Shown one piece after another: positions 34,212 to 43,498 of a DNA stretch of 64,000 bases. Source of the stretch: Acidianus sp. HS-5 (GTDB lineage: Archaea > Thermoproteota > Thermoprotei_A > Sulfolobales > Sulfolobaceae); the NCBI RefSeq assembly GCF_021655615.1, contig NZ_AP025245.1:496001-560000 (forward strand). Direction: 5' to 3'. The position numbers and the translations under genes were made by a program. The notes beneath the pieces are model-generated. The model was not told the DNA's origin, did not search any database, and saw only the letters and a program-made list of their open reading frames with translations. Every line of letters begins with the position of its first letter. Position 1 is the stretch's first letter.

Positions 34212-36002
34212 CTAGAACGGTGGTTCTGCTTGCAGTGGATTATATAGCAAATTCCCTAAGTATTTGTTATAGAATGGCATTGCAGGATTCATTGGACTGG
34301 ACATCCAATACGTTATTAATACGAATGAGACTCCTAGAATAATTATTGGTAATAAGTAATTTCTCATGGGTATGCCGTCGTATTCTGACAGTTTTTTTGC
34401 AGCCCTTACAGACAAATATATGCCGAATATATTAATCGCCTCCATTATGAGTAACGCCCACCACTCTGCAGTAGCTCCGCAGGGATTACTGCCAAGTTTA
34501 TATAGCATAGATCCCCAAAGTGTTTCAGCCAAAGGCGTGTGTATTCCCGTTGGGCTGAATACTTCATTAAGTATGAGTAATGATCCGCCTACGAATTTCG
34601 GGATGTTCCTAGCTAATATTGTAGCAGCGAATATTGGAATAAGGGAGTAAGATATTGAGGTGAACCTCCACTTAAAGTCCTTGCCAAAAGAGAATAATGA
34701 CACTATAATTATAGGTATGGCATTTAGAAATGCATAATCTAAAGGCATTGGATAGCCATATGTAGTCCATCCGTATTTACCCAATCCTTCACCTAATGCA
34801 TTTGCAATATTTCCCCAACCGGTAACTTGGCTTAACCATTGATCAAGAATAGTGTAAACTGGTAGTGCATTGAAGAATTGGAAGAATACTACTCCTAGCA
34901 ATATCAGTACTGAAAGAGCAAAGTCAAATCTCTTTCTATTTGCGAATAAGTCATCTATCCAAGGAAATCTTTTAATGGGTACATCTATATTGTCATGCGG
35001 ACAGGCCTTATAGCAATCACTTGCCATACCGCAAAAACCGACGTTTTCCCTGCTTCCAGGAGATGCAAACCAAGGACATCCGTGGAATTTATCGTTACCT
35101 CTCATGCAGTCCTTTGTTGTACAACTTTTGCACTTTTCTTGGTCTTTGATTCTGAAAGTGCCAAGCGGAGAAATCATGGTGGTTACAGCTAGAGGTGCAC
35201 TTAATGGGCAAATAGTTCTGCAGAAAGTTCTTTCTTGAAATAGTATTGCTATTATCACCTCAAGTAGTGCAATGTATATCAGAACTACCGAAGTTAACAT
35301 AGGTAATCCGGGTCCACCTATGTTGTAAAATTCCTCTACCCAAGTTAGTACCGAAAATCCTATTGCAGAATACAGTATAGTGGAATACTTTAATGGCCAC
35401 CTCAATCTTTTACCCAGTTTCCTTCCAGTCTTTTTCCACGGATGTAACCTTTGTAGCCATTCAGCTTGACCACTGAAAGGACAAGTTTGACACCAAGTTC
35501 TTCCATTAGCTATCCAAGTTAATAACCAGAGAAGTGGAAACCAAAGTAACCAGCTTATGTCTGGGGCAAAATTCACTAAGTTTAATTCAGAACTGTTTAA
35601 GTTCTGTTCACCTATTATTCCTGCAATCATTACTATATAAAATACTATAAAGGATGGTAGGATTATAGCAAAGTGTGCCCATCTCTTCTTAAAGAATTTT
35701 GCAATAAAACTATTTGAGAATAGCGATGGTTTGTGCTCGCACCTATTCAGCAAATTTACTTTTTTCTGATTAGGATTTGTGACAAATATCCAAGAATTAT
35801 CATGTCCTTTGTGTATTAAATTAATCGCTAAATTAATTATAACTACAGTTAACAGTGTAGTAAACACTAACAGTTCTCCTTCTATCAATAGAGGATTCTT
35901 CATGAAGATTATGGTAATCCAAGTAGTTATTCCAGATATAATTGAAGCAATAAAAAATGATATATTAAATTTTGTTTCATATTGCTTTAATCGTTTATAC
36001 AT
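34212..36002 (-). CDS. NapH/CcoG-like polyferredoxin membrane protein
   Basis: 596 residues with around ten membrane helices. Between helices lie cysteine motifs CQTCPFSGQ (about 172-180) and CRTICPLSAP, the NapH/NosR-type CxxxCP pairs, then a soluble part with CKSCTTKDC, FHGCPW, FCGMASDCYKACPH, able to bind iron-sulfur clusters. It likely passes electrons between the quinone pool or an iron-derived electron carrier and soluble ferredoxin. It sits between the ferredoxin-CBS gene and oxidase subunit I, as in fox clusters. Its own promoter region has a 13-bp element shared with the 42499 gene. Confidence 0.82.
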   Translation of the reverse strand: MYKRLKQYETKFNISFFIASIISGITTWITIIFMKNPLLIEGELLVFTTLLTVVIINLAINLIHKGHDNSWIFVTNPNQKKVNLLNRCEHKPSLFSNSFIAKFFKKRWAHFAIILPSFIVFYIVMIAGIIGEQNLNSSELNLVNFAPDISWLLWFPLLWLLTWIANGRTWCQTCPFSGQAEWLQRLHPWKKTGRKLGKRLRWPLKYSTILYSAIGFSVLTWVEEFYNIGGPGLPMLTSVVLIYIALLEVIIAILFQERTFCRTICPLSAPLAVTTMISPLGTFRIKDQEKCKSCTTKDCMRGNDKFHGCPWFASPGSRENVGFCGMASDCYKACPHDNIDVPIKRFPWIDDLFANRKRFDFALSVLILLGVVFFQFFNALPVYTILDQWLSQVTGWGNIANALGEGLGKYGWTTYGYPMPLDYAFLNAIPIIIVSLFSFGKDFKWRFTSISYSLIPIFAATILARNIPKFVGGSLLILNEVFSPTGIHTPLAETLWGSMLYKLGSNPCGATAEWWALLIMEAINIFGIYLSVRAAKKLSEYDGIPMRNYLLPIIILGVSFVLITYWMSSPMNPAMPFYNKYLGNLLYNPLQAEPPF

Positions 36003-36024
36003 TTCTACTTCACATTTAGTAAGT

Positions 36025-36078
36025 AATTATTGCTTAAAAATTTTTCTCTAAATTAAGTATTTTTACTTAAATTAAGTA
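36025..36078 (-). promoter_or_regulatory. Promoter region of the polyferredoxin gene with repeated elements
   Basis: AATTATTGCTTAA at 36025-36037 recurs at 42516-42528 before another minus-strand gene of the cluster; on the minus strand the TTTTTAAG at its edge is a TATA-like box about 30-38 bp before the ATG. Farther up, AAATTAAGTA occurs at 36050-36059 and 36069-36078, a 19-bp periodic direct repeat that may bind an activator. Confidence 0.45.
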
Positions 36079-36210
36079 AATAAACCATATATATAGAAAA
36101 ATAAGACAATGTGGAGATTATCAACAGAGATGACAGTTCTTCGTCTTCTTATAATGATAATATTAGGTGAAAAGAGATATAAATCAAAAAAGAAAAATAT
36201 TAAAAAATAA

Positions 36211-37968
36211 TTATTTATTTTTAATATTTGTACTCAAATTAGTTTTCGTATCTGCAGACGACTCCACTGCCTTAGCTCCTACAGCAGTTCCCGTGGCAGT
36301 TCCCTCAGATGATCTCTCTTCAGGGACTAATATCCTTATCATCCCGTCCGCTGGAAGAGCTACTGGCATTTCTTCTTCCTTATATCCTTCCCTTCTCATA
36401 CCTAATCTTTCCAGAGCTATAGTTTGCACTGCCCATAGTGGTAGATCTGTCTGCTTAACTTTTTGCCCGTAGAGCAGAGTTAGTATTAAGTTGTATGCAA
36501 ATATTATTGTAGCAAATCCGGCAAGCCATCCGCCTATCATTGCCATCTGATAATATACTTCATAAAACGCAGGCCAAGCTACTTCCCTTCTTATTGCACC
36601 GTAGAATCCGCCTATTGCAAATGAAGTAACCAGTAGTCCCATTCCAGCTTCCCAGCCCCAGAAGTGCAACCAGCCTAATTTTTCACTGTACCACTTCCTT
36701 CCCCATAGATCTGGCCCAACTACGTATAGAACTCCTAACAAACCGCCAACGCTATATAACGCTAACATTATGTGGAAGTGGCTCGGTAACCATAACGTAT
36801 TATGTACAGTAGGATCTACTGAAGGCGTTGGTTGGGTAGGTTCTGCTTGTATCCCTCCAATAATGTTCCAAACCGCTGCAGCATATATGAATGCTAAACC
36901 AACATCCCATTTCAGCTTCTTTGGATTTCCAAGAGTAATGAAGAACAGTAACCATAGGGCTGCGAAAGGTATTGCTATTAATGCAGTAGATGTCTGTGCA
37001 AATATGTCCCTTAAAATCAACGGCCATGGATCATCTACTAAGTGGTGGACGTAAACGCTTGCGCCGAGGACGAATAACACTGGTATTAACCATCTTGCGA
37101 ACCTAACGCTGTAAATAGGCCTCTTTGCATAAAGAGGTACTATTGCGATTATTGCCCCAGTTAACGTGTAAGGAGCGAAGTAAACTAGAGGATGATCTGC
37201 AAACCAGAATAATCCCTTCCATATTTCTGCATTTGGTACACCAAACAAGTATACCCCTATTCCTCCAATTGGTGAGATTAAGCTCCATATAACATCTATA
37301 AACACTGAAATATTTGCTAGAGCCATCATTATCATGTCCATGACTATGAAACCTATTGCGGTGGGCACTAGCTTACCTTGTATTCTTCCCAAGAAGGAAG
37401 TGCCTAAGACTGAAGCCATTTCCATCCATTCGCCTACTACCATTAAGGCATAACCTATATACCACGTTGGAGAGGCTCTTAGCGGGTTCAGGAAAGTGAA
37501 TAAGTACTGGTTTTCCACTCCTCCTAAGTTCATCATGAATAATCCTATAGTAGCAATCCATAGTCCGGCGTTAGCTATCTTAGGCCATTTTATTAGCCTG
37601 GATCCGTTAAGTGCAGGAATCATGTAAAAAGACACTGCAAATACAGTTGAGAAGACTGCACCGAATATCATATCCATTACGTGGTTGGTCATTGCTTGGA
37701 AGTAGTATTGTGGACATACTATAACTGGTAATCCTTGGCTGCATAACCCAGCTTGAGTCCTCAGGAATAGTGCGAAAGCTCCACCTACAAATAACCAAGC
37801 TATCGCGAATAGGATGTTCTTTAACGCTAGCATTTTATAGTCTTCCGTATAGAACACTTTTACTAATGCTGATCTCTTAGCTTCTCTTTGTTTAACTTCT
37901 TCATATTGTCTTGCCCATTCTGATAGTTGCTCTAATTCCCTACGCCTAACTTCCTCTCTTGAAGCCAT
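36211..37968 (-). CDS. foxA: Haem-copper terminal oxidase subunit I, FoxA type
   Basis: 585 residues with at least 12 membrane helices after a charged N-terminal 45 residues. All metal ligands are visible: H96 (NHVMDMIFG) and H399 for the low-spin haem, H397 for the high-spin haem (PSHFHIML), and H259 with Y263 (DHPLVY) plus H308 and H309 (VHH) for CuB. So it can reduce oxygen. The HPxVY motif and divergent sequence fit the FoxA group linked to ferrous iron oxidation in Sulfolobales rather than SoxB or DoxB, an inference from cluster content. A Ser/Thr/Ala-rich tail follows residue 550. CTACTTAACTTAG lies just before the ATG. Confidence 0.88.
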   Translation of the reverse strand: MASREEVRRRELEQLSEWARQYEEVKQREAKRSALVKVFYTEDYKMLALKNILFAIAWLFVGGAFALFLRTQAGLCSQGLPVIVCPQYYFQAMTNHVMDMIFGAVFSTVFAVSFYMIPALNGSRLIKWPKIANAGLWIATIGLFMMNLGGVENQYLFTFLNPLRASPTWYIGYALMVVGEWMEMASVLGTSFLGRIQGKLVPTAIGFIVMDMIMMALANISVFIDVIWSLISPIGGIGVYLFGVPNAEIWKGLFWFADHPLVYFAPYTLTGAIIAIVPLYAKRPIYSVRFARWLIPVLFVLGASVYVHHLVDDPWPLILRDIFAQTSTALIAIPFAALWLLFFITLGNPKKLKWDVGLAFIYAAAVWNIIGGIQAEPTQPTPSVDPTVHNTLWLPSHFHIMLALYSVGGLLGVLYVVGPDLWGRKWYSEKLGWLHFWGWEAGMGLLVTSFAIGGFYGAIRREVAWPAFYEVYYQMAMIGGWLAGFATIIFAYNLILTLLYGQKVKQTDLPLWAVQTIALERLGMRREGYKEEEMPVALPADGMIRILVPEERSSEGTATGTAVGAKAVESSADTKTNLSTNIKNK

Positions 37969-38037
37969 ACTAAGTTAAGTAGCGTAATTATAATATTTAA
38001 GTTTTAATGCTAAAAGTAGAAAGAAAAAGTTAAAAAA

Positions 38038-39882
38038 TTATTTTTTAATGTTTATTCTACATACTGAAGGTAACTTGTAAGCTAAGTATAAGACTGAAGC
38101 AAAAAGTAAGGAATCTGCAGTAAGCGATAAAATTAGCTGGTTTGAGAAACTATAGAATGCAGAAAATCCCAAGTTGAACGATAATAGTGCTGTAGCATAG
38201 GCTGAGATTGCGCATTGGGGACATATTCCTATAGCCCCCAAAGCTAGCGATGACAGTCCACTCTTCGGAACTCTCCTTTTTGAAGAATAATATAACTTTA
38301 CTGCAGATATTATATAGCCTCCCATTATTGACACTGCTATGAGTTGAAGTATCTTTAGAGGATCGAATTCTATCCCAACGAAAGGAGGATAGTATATTAA
38401 TACTGAAGGAGCTCCTAATGGCATGCCGAATAGGAATGTGTAGAAATGCGGATAAGGAAATCCGTTAACGTCAAAGTGCACTATTCCTCCTAGCAGTAAG
38501 TTAATAAGAGCGTAAATTAAAGTAAAAATTTTGAAGTCCCTCCTCGAAACTTTAGGAGGATTGAATTTGAACTTAATCAATTCATATATTCCATAACTTA
38601 GCGAAACTAATCCTGCTATCATGAGTGATGTTGTAATAAGCGTCATCTCAACTAAAAAGTTGTAATCAAAACCGTTATAGTCTACGTAGTCTCCTACATG
38701 AGTGATAAAGAATGCAATTTGGCTTATCGTAGTTATTAAACCCAGAATTATCCAGGTTAACCCGGGAGTCCCTCTAGGGTTAACTCTAATTCTTTCTAAA
38801 TTTATCTCGGACATCGAGTCCCTTAAATACTGAAGGTAATATATTCCTGCATACCAAGCTATCGGAGTACCTATGATCCAAGTGTAAATCCACATCTGCA
38901 AGAGCTGAGAAAAAGTAAAGCTGAAGAAAGGTATTGGATATCCTAATATGAGGGATATGGGTCCTGGCATTATCATAGTCCATGCAGTAACATGCATTAT
39001 ACCTAATCTTGCCCATTTCTTTAACGTCATGAAACCTAATTCTCCTAGGATTCCTGCAGTCAATGAAATTGGAAGAATTAACATGGAGTTGTAGATGATA
39101 GGGAATAAGACTATTTCAAGGACTATAATGGCCATACTTATTGGGAAAAATATCTTCTTCTTGATTTTACCCAGTAAAGCACTCGCTAAGATCCCCCCTG
39201 CAAAAGTGTAGCCTATTATTTTTACTAAATCGAAGGCCGGATTTGCGGGTATTAACGCTGCAACTAAAACTATGATTAGAGCAATTATTATCTTTATTGT
39301 GGGCTTTATGGATTGAGGGAATGGCTTATTCCCGTTAACCTCATTGTACAACACAAAGGTTGACAGAGTTAGTAATGATATTGCTAATACAACGAGACCT
39401 TCAGATAGTCTATCCATGAAGGAGATTGAGAATAAGAAAGGTAATGAAACTGTCGCTGAGCTTATGAGAGCTGTGAATAACTCGCAGGAACACGATAAGG
39501 AAGTCGCTATTAAACCTAAAGATGCAACTAATCCCTTCCTAGCTCCTAACCTTAGCAGTCTATAGTAGATAATGTAAAGCGTTACATTTAAGCCAACTAG
39601 AAAAGAAAGGAAGATTGATATTGCAAGAGACACTGGAGTTATAGCCCAGGTCATAAAGCTGGTTGTAAAACTAATGAAAAACGGTCCCCATAATGGAAAA
39701 GGTAAATCTGTAGGATTAACAGGAGGCGAAGTAGATAAAATAAAATTTACACTTGATGGAAGAATTATTCTAGTGAAAATTAGTAATCTATCAGCATATT
39801 GAAAGAAAAAGAAATACAAAATAAAGGTAGATAAAAAAATATATTTATATGGCTTAGAACGGATTACGTCCAATATTTCCAT
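38038..39882 (-). CDS. Polytopic membrane protein of the oxidase cluster, with CxC and CxxC motifs
   Basis: 614 residues, mostly hydrophobic, with roughly 14 predicted helices. I do not recognise a named family. Two cysteine motifs stand out: C131-x-C133 (SLSCSCELFTA) and C554-x-x-C557 (IGICPQCAISAY), both in small-residue-rich segments at helix starts and placed about symmetrically near the two ends, which suggests an internal duplication and a metal or thiol role. Its ATG shares a base with the stop of a 51-residue gene (TAATG). The cluster position suggests a fox-type membrane component. Confidence 0.75.
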   Translation of the reverse strand: MEILDVIRSKPYKYIFLSTFILYFFFFQYADRLLIFTRIILPSSVNFILSTSPPVNPTDLPFPLWGPFFISFTTSFMTWAITPVSLAISIFLSFLVGLNVTLYIIYYRLLRLGARKGLVASLGLIATSLSCSCELFTALISSATVSLPFLFSISFMDRLSEGLVVLAISLLTLSTFVLYNEVNGNKPFPQSIKPTIKIIIALIIVLVAALIPANPAFDLVKIIGYTFAGGILASALLGKIKKKIFFPISMAIIVLEIVLFPIIYNSMLILPISLTAGILGELGFMTLKKWARLGIMHVTAWTMIMPGPISLILGYPIPFFSFTFSQLLQMWIYTWIIGTPIAWYAGIYYLQYLRDSMSEINLERIRVNPRGTPGLTWIILGLITTISQIAFFITHVGDYVDYNGFDYNFLVEMTLITTSLMIAGLVSLSYGIYELIKFKFNPPKVSRRDFKIFTLIYALINLLLGGIVHFDVNGFPYPHFYTFLFGMPLGAPSVLIYYPPFVGIEFDPLKILQLIAVSIMGGYIISAVKLYYSSKRRVPKSGLSSLALGAIGICPQCAISAYATALLSFNLGFSAFYSFSNQLILSLTADSLLFASVLYLAYKLPSVCRINIKK

Positions 39883-40037
39883 TATTCGCCTGCCTCCTGC
39901 TTTGCTATCTGCAGAGGATCTACTTGTGGATCCTTATCGGCCTTGATTATCAATAGGAGAAACCAGATAGGATATATTAAAGACATTAGCAAGAAACCTA
40001 CAATCCACAGATCTGCTTCGCTTTCGAATATAGCCAT
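39882..40037 (-). CDS. Small single-helix membrane protein, 51 residues
   Basis: ATG at 40037 with ribosome site GGAGGCGAC eight bases upstream. The sequence starts MAIFESEADLW, passes one membrane helix (IVGFLLMSLIYPIWFLLLII) and ends in a polar tail KADKDPQVDPLQIAKQEAGE. The TAA overlaps the ATG of the next gene as TAATG, so translation is coupled. Small one-helix subunits are usual in haem-copper oxidases, and the lone gene between two cluster members fits that role. No homology claim is made. Confidence 0.75.
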   Translation of the reverse strand: MAIFESEADLWIVGFLLMSLIYPIWFLLLIIKADKDPQVDPLQIAKQEAGE

Positions 40038-40098
40038 AATGTCGCCTCCTTAATTAAAGTTTGAAAAAATACTTTAAAAAACTTATCTAAAAAAGATG

Positions 40099-40701
40099 TT
40101 AAAATAAGTTGAGATCCTTAAGCCACTTTACCATGTAAAACGTTGATGGAACAAAAGCCATGGCAAATAAGAAGTATGCAGTATCAATGAATTGGGATAT
40201 TGAATAAACAGAGTAGATGTTAGTATCGTAATACGATCCAAGCTCTAAGAAGATCTCTGCCATGCTTGCCATCATGCTGAATATTGCAAAAATGCTTATA
40301 CTCTTCCAAACGTTAGTCATTCCGTACCACCCTATTCCGCCTATTAGCCCGGCAACTACGAAAGTAATAAGTTGTATTGCTCTAGTAGTGGTTGAAACTA
40401 CTGAGGAATCGAAAGGCCCAGGGAAATACCAATAAGAAACTAAAGTACCCGCAATCCCCCAGCCTAATATTAACCCTCTGGTAGTGAAATTAAACTCTAG
40501 GAAACTTTTCGCGTAACCTTTTCTGAAAAGCTCATCAGCTATCCATATTCCTATTAGTCCTGCTCCCCATACTGTGGTCATATCGAAAGAAACTCTCACT
40601 ATTTCTAATAACCTAGCTAAATATAGGGATAAAGGATTCAAGGAAGCAGCTAGCATTACTAAACCAAAAATCAGATATGGCTTTTTATCCTTCAACTCCA
40701 T
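40099..40701 (-). CDS. Membrane protein of the oxidase cluster, 200 residues (DUF1404-like)
   Basis: About six membrane helices, with conserved-looking loops MTTVWGAGLIGIWIADELFR and YWYFPGPFDSSVVSTTTRA. Size and pattern recall the DUF1404 family known from Sulfolobales, but I hold this loosely. A histidine-free core argues against haem binding. The start overlaps the end of the 65-residue gene upstream by 10 bp, so the two are translated together. Confidence 0.65.
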   Translation of the reverse strand: MELKDKKPYLIFGLVMLAASLNPLSLYLARLLEIVRVSFDMTTVWGAGLIGIWIADELFRKGYAKSFLEFNFTTRGLILGWGIAGTLVSYWYFPGPFDSSVVSTTTRAIQLITFVVAGLIGGIGWYGMTNVWKSISIFAIFSMMASMAEIFLELGSYYDTNIYSVYSISQFIDTAYFLFAMAFVPSTFYMVKWLKDLNLF

Positions 40702-40889
40702 AACCCCAACAGTAAACCTCCTAGGACTAGGACAGCACCAGATATTGGGACCATGGCAACTAATGCGTCGTCCTCATACATTGAGTAGGGTAGAGTTAGA
40801 GTTAATAAGATATCCGCTATCCATAACGACGCGCCTATCCCTGCTATTACTGCACCTAGTACTCTTCTAGCAAATTTTATTCCGGCCAT
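40692..40889 (-). CDS. Small two-helix membrane protein, 65 residues
   Basis: MAGIKFARRVLGAVIAGIGA starts the first helix, then LPYSMYEDDALVAMVP loop and a Gly/Leu-rich second helix. Overlap with the following gene and position in the oxidase cluster support it. A minus-strand TATA-like ATTTATAA lies at about 40921-40928. Function unknown; could be a small oxidase subunit. Confidence 0.65.
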   Translation of the reverse strand: MAGIKFARRVLGAVIAGIGASLWIADILLTLTLPYSMYEDDALVAMVPISGAVLVLGGLLLGLWS

Positions 40890-41015
40890 TTTTCATCATT
40901 TAAATCTTTATTTTGACGAGTTATAAATTTTTCGTGATTATCCTTATTTTAGAAAAGCGTCTATAAAAAATTCTCGATTCCAAGGAATTTTTAGGATATC
41001 AGTCTAGGGAAGATC

Positions 41016-41816
41016 CTAACTTCGTTTATTTTTAGTGTAAATCTTATATTTTTCAAAAATAAATGAATAATAATACACCATTATTGAGGCTATAGTAATA
41101 CAGAAAATGGGTTTCAAATTAATCGCAGTCGTAATTACAGAAAGTATTATAAATAAGTAAGCGTATTTCCAACTCTTCTCTGAAGTCATAATTCCTAAAA
41201 CTCCTAGGGCTATATCAATGAAAATTGAAGATAACTTCCAAATATTTAGGTCAAATAAGAGTGGAGGGAATGAGGTTATTCCTATAAGGGGTATTAACGA
41301 GATTAATAATTTCCCACTATCATAATTAGTAGTATATGCAAACATGAAGACGGAAAGCATTTCAACCATCATCGGGTAAAAGAACCATACACTATTAAGG
41401 GACGATGAAATATCTTCTAGGGGTGAGATAAAGATGCTCTTTCCTACTTGAGCTAATGTAAACGTAGTTCCCATTAATGCCTCGTTAATTACTAGTAATA
41501 ATGCTATGAAGTACTTGTGAAAATCGCTTATAGGAGTTTTCTTTTCGCTGATTTCATCTGCTATTGCAAAGAAGTAGCCTAAGATTACGATCATAAATAC
41601 CATATTTATTCCTACAGCCACTCCTAAAGTTAGACTGCTCGGAGAATATAGGTATATTGAAGCTCCCAATAGCATTAATGCCATCATTAAAAGAGCAAAG
41701 TATACAAAAAACAGATGGACATAATTTCTCATAACGTTTTCCACGAAATATAATATCCCGACAATAGCAATAATCATTATCCCTGCTAATATACTCAATA
41801 AATATATGCTAACCAT
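41016..41816 (-). CDS. Polytopic membrane protein, 266 residues
   Basis: About eight membrane helices and short loops; no recognised family. A loop FAIADEISEKKTPISDFHKYF near residues 83-103 is the largest soluble part. It has few charged residues in helices and a basic tail (FEKYKIYTKNKRS) on the presumed inside. It lies between two small-protein genes in the minus-strand arm of the oxidase cluster and probably has its own promoter (TATAAAAAAT about 41829-41838 on the minus strand). Confidence 0.65.
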   Translation of the reverse strand: MVSIYLLSILAGIMIIAIVGILYFVENVMRNYVHLFFVYFALLMMALMLLGASIYLYSPSSLTLGVAVGINMVFMIVILGYFFAIADEISEKKTPISDFHKYFIALLLVINEALMGTTFTLAQVGKSIFISPLEDISSSLNSVWFFYPMMVEMLSVFMFAYTTNYDSGKLLISLIPLIGITSFPPLLFDLNIWKLSSIFIDIALGVLGIMTSEKSWKYAYLFIILSVITTAINLKPIFCITIASIMVYYYSFIFEKYKIYTKNKRS

Positions 41817-41846
41817 AAGTATATTTATTTTTTATAATTTTAAAAC

Positions 41847-42299
41847 TTAACTGAATTTCACAGGAATTACGTTACCATCATTAAAGCTTACATAATACAT
41901 ACCTGGAGACAGCTTTACTGGTATGAATATTGTATCGACACCTATGTACACTTCATCGGATTTAACGAAGGCAGTGGTTACTTTACCGCTACTTAATACC
42001 ACGGATTCTTTTATGTAAAAATACCTAACATCCAGAGTATACGTAGAATTTCTTATGCATAATATCGTTAGCTTCTCTTCTTGCAGATTATTCAAGCTTA
42101 TCATGAGTCCGGTCATGCTCTCATTTTTTATTGATAATGTAGTAGAATTATAAACAGCAAGAGAAAACTCGCCGAATTTCTCATTATAGATCGGCAAACC
42201 TTGAGAGGGAGAAATAAGAGCCGATATCATTGGATAAGTTAACAATACGATGCCTATAACAGCTACTATAGTTAAAAAAATAAGATATATCTTTTTCAT
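41847..42299 (-). CDS. Membrane-anchored exported protein, 150 residues
   Basis: One N-terminal anchor (KKIYLIFLTIVAVIGIVLLT), then an exported beta-type domain of about 125 residues with N-x-S/T sites (NSTTLSIKN, NSTYTLDV) and a final strand GMYYVSFNDGNVIPVKFS. No haem or copper motif is seen. The ATG overlaps the upstream stop by 4 bp (ATGA). It is probably an outer-face accessory of the oxidase cluster. Confidence 0.65.
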   Translation of the reverse strand: MKKIYLIFLTIVAVIGIVLLTYPMISALISPSQGLPIYNEKFGEFSLAVYNSTTLSIKNESMTGLMISLNNLQEEKLTILCIRNSTYTLDVRYFYIKESVVLSSGKVTTAFVKSDEVYIGVDTIFIPVKLSPGMYYVSFNDGNVIPVKFS

Positions 42300-42499
42300 T
42301 TTTTCTGATATCCCCCGAACATAATTAAGGCTAAGCCGACTATTGATAATGCAAAGGCGGCAAAGTCCATGCTACCGTAGCTGAAGATGAAGGATGCAGG
42401 CTTCGACATAAAGATATAGCCATATATTACGAATAAGATTATTCCTATGGCTTCGATTACTGCTCCAGCTAATATTGGACCCCACATTTTTACGTTCAT
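42296..42499 (-). CDS. Small two-helix membrane protein, 67 residues
   Basis: MNVKMWGPILAGAVIEAIGI opens the first helix; a second helix near 45-63 ends in GGYQKK. It is the first gene of the minus-strand arm, reading away from the 405-bp divergent promoter region. Upstream, AATTATTGCTTAATAAAG (42516-42533) contains the TATA-like box and shares 13 bases with the polyferredoxin promoter. Confidence 0.65.
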   Translation of the reverse strand: MNVKMWGPILAGAVIEAIGIILFVIYGYIFMSKPASFIFSYGSMDFAAFALSIVGLALIMFGGYQKK

Positions 42500-42904
42500 A
42501 TCAAGTTAAAGTCGAAATTATTGCTTAATAAAGTTTTCTTATTTTCGTTTATTACGATTTTTTATAACTATATTTAATTAACTCTCTTGATCAAAACGCC
42601 TATCTACTACTATAAAATAAATAAAGCGTAAACAGTTACTGTACAATTAGACAAAACTGTTAGATATAATAGAATTTAAACCATTTTAATATTTAAACAT
42701 AATAAATTGTCTTAGATGAACATCGTAAGCCCTGTTAATTAGAAAATAAAAGAGAGGCATTTACCTAAATTTAATTAAAAAGGTTAAAATCTAGAAAACT
42801 TTTTATTCTTGTCTTTTTCGATAGTTAATTTATATTCTTTTTTATCAAAAACAACGTAAATTTTTTAAGCTATACAGTTCAGAGATGAGAATAGTGAATA
42901 TGAA
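42500..42904. promoter_or_regulatory. Divergent promoter region of the oxidase cluster
   Basis: 405 bp with no credible gene. Left side: the shared 13-bp element and TATA-like box of the minus arm (42516-42534). Right side: TTTATTCTTG and TTTATATTCTTTTTTATC runs (about 42803-42845) and AATTTTTTAAGC at 42860-42871, 34-45 bp before the subunit II ATG, probably its TATA box. AACAGT/ACTGT arms at about 42631-42641 and AACTGTTAG at 42655 could be regulator sites. AAAACGCCTATCTA at about 42595 matches part of the MITE-like elements, but no ends are seen. Confidence 0.45.
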
Positions 42905-43498
42905 ATGAAGAGAGGCACTGTTATAGCCTTGTTCTTCGTCCTAGTTATAGTAGCCGCATTATCGTTAGAAATCCAGTATAGCTCTTATGACTATATAGGC
43001 TATAATCCTACAAATAACGCAGGAGAAGGAGTAGTTCATGCACAATTTGCAAACGCCATAGGTTCTTACAAGGGTCCATACGTTACAATATATGTTACTG
43101 GACAACAATGGCACTGGGATTTCTATCCTCATGCTAGGACGTGTACTAACCTAACAGTAGTCCCAGTTGATGAGCCCGTAGTTTTCGTTATACACAGCAT
43201 TGATGTATTTCATGAATTCTTTATACAGAACGCTCCTAGCAACTTCAGCTTAGGGTTCAACTTCGGTGCAGAGGCAGTACCTGGATATTATTCTTATATA
43301 GTCTTAGTATTTCCTAAACCTGGACTATACCACGTAGCTTGTGCTGAGTACTGTGGTACTGCTGCAGTAGGATTAGGACATTCTTGGCTTGTAGGGACAA
43401 TATTAGCTACATGCAATGCTACACTTGCTAGTAGTATAACAGGAGGAGTAATGCCTCAAGGACAATGGGATCCACATGTAGTTAGCGGGGCGATCTAA
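42905..43498 (+). CDS. Haem-copper oxidase subunit II-like protein with altered CuA site
   Basis: 197 residues: one N-terminal helix (residues 5-23), then a cupredoxin domain. The aromatic GQQWHWDFYP region (66-75), H103 (SIDVFHEFF), and C146-AEY-C150 are as in CuA subunits. After C150 the usual CxxxCxxxHxxM becomes CAEYCGTAAVGLGHSWL: five extra residues before H159 and leucine in place of the axial methionine. It may still bind copper. It is the first gene of the plus-strand arm and presumably pairs with the FoxA-type subunit I at 36211-37968. Comparable subunit II genes occur in fox clusters. Confidence 0.82.
   Translation: MKRGTVIALFFVLVIVAALSLEIQYSSYDYIGYNPTNNAGEGVVHAQFANAIGSYKGPYVTIYVTGQQWHWDFYPHARTCTNLTVVPVDEPVVFVIHSIDVFHEFFIQNAPSNFSLGFNFGAEAVPGYYSYIVLVFPKPGLYHVACAEYCGTAAVGLGHSWLVGTILATCNATLASSITGGVMPQGQWDPHVVSGAI

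Noticed and set aside
42592..42606. Possible third MITE-like copy (AAAACGCCTATCTA)
   Set aside because: Only about 14 bases match and no terminal repeats are visible.
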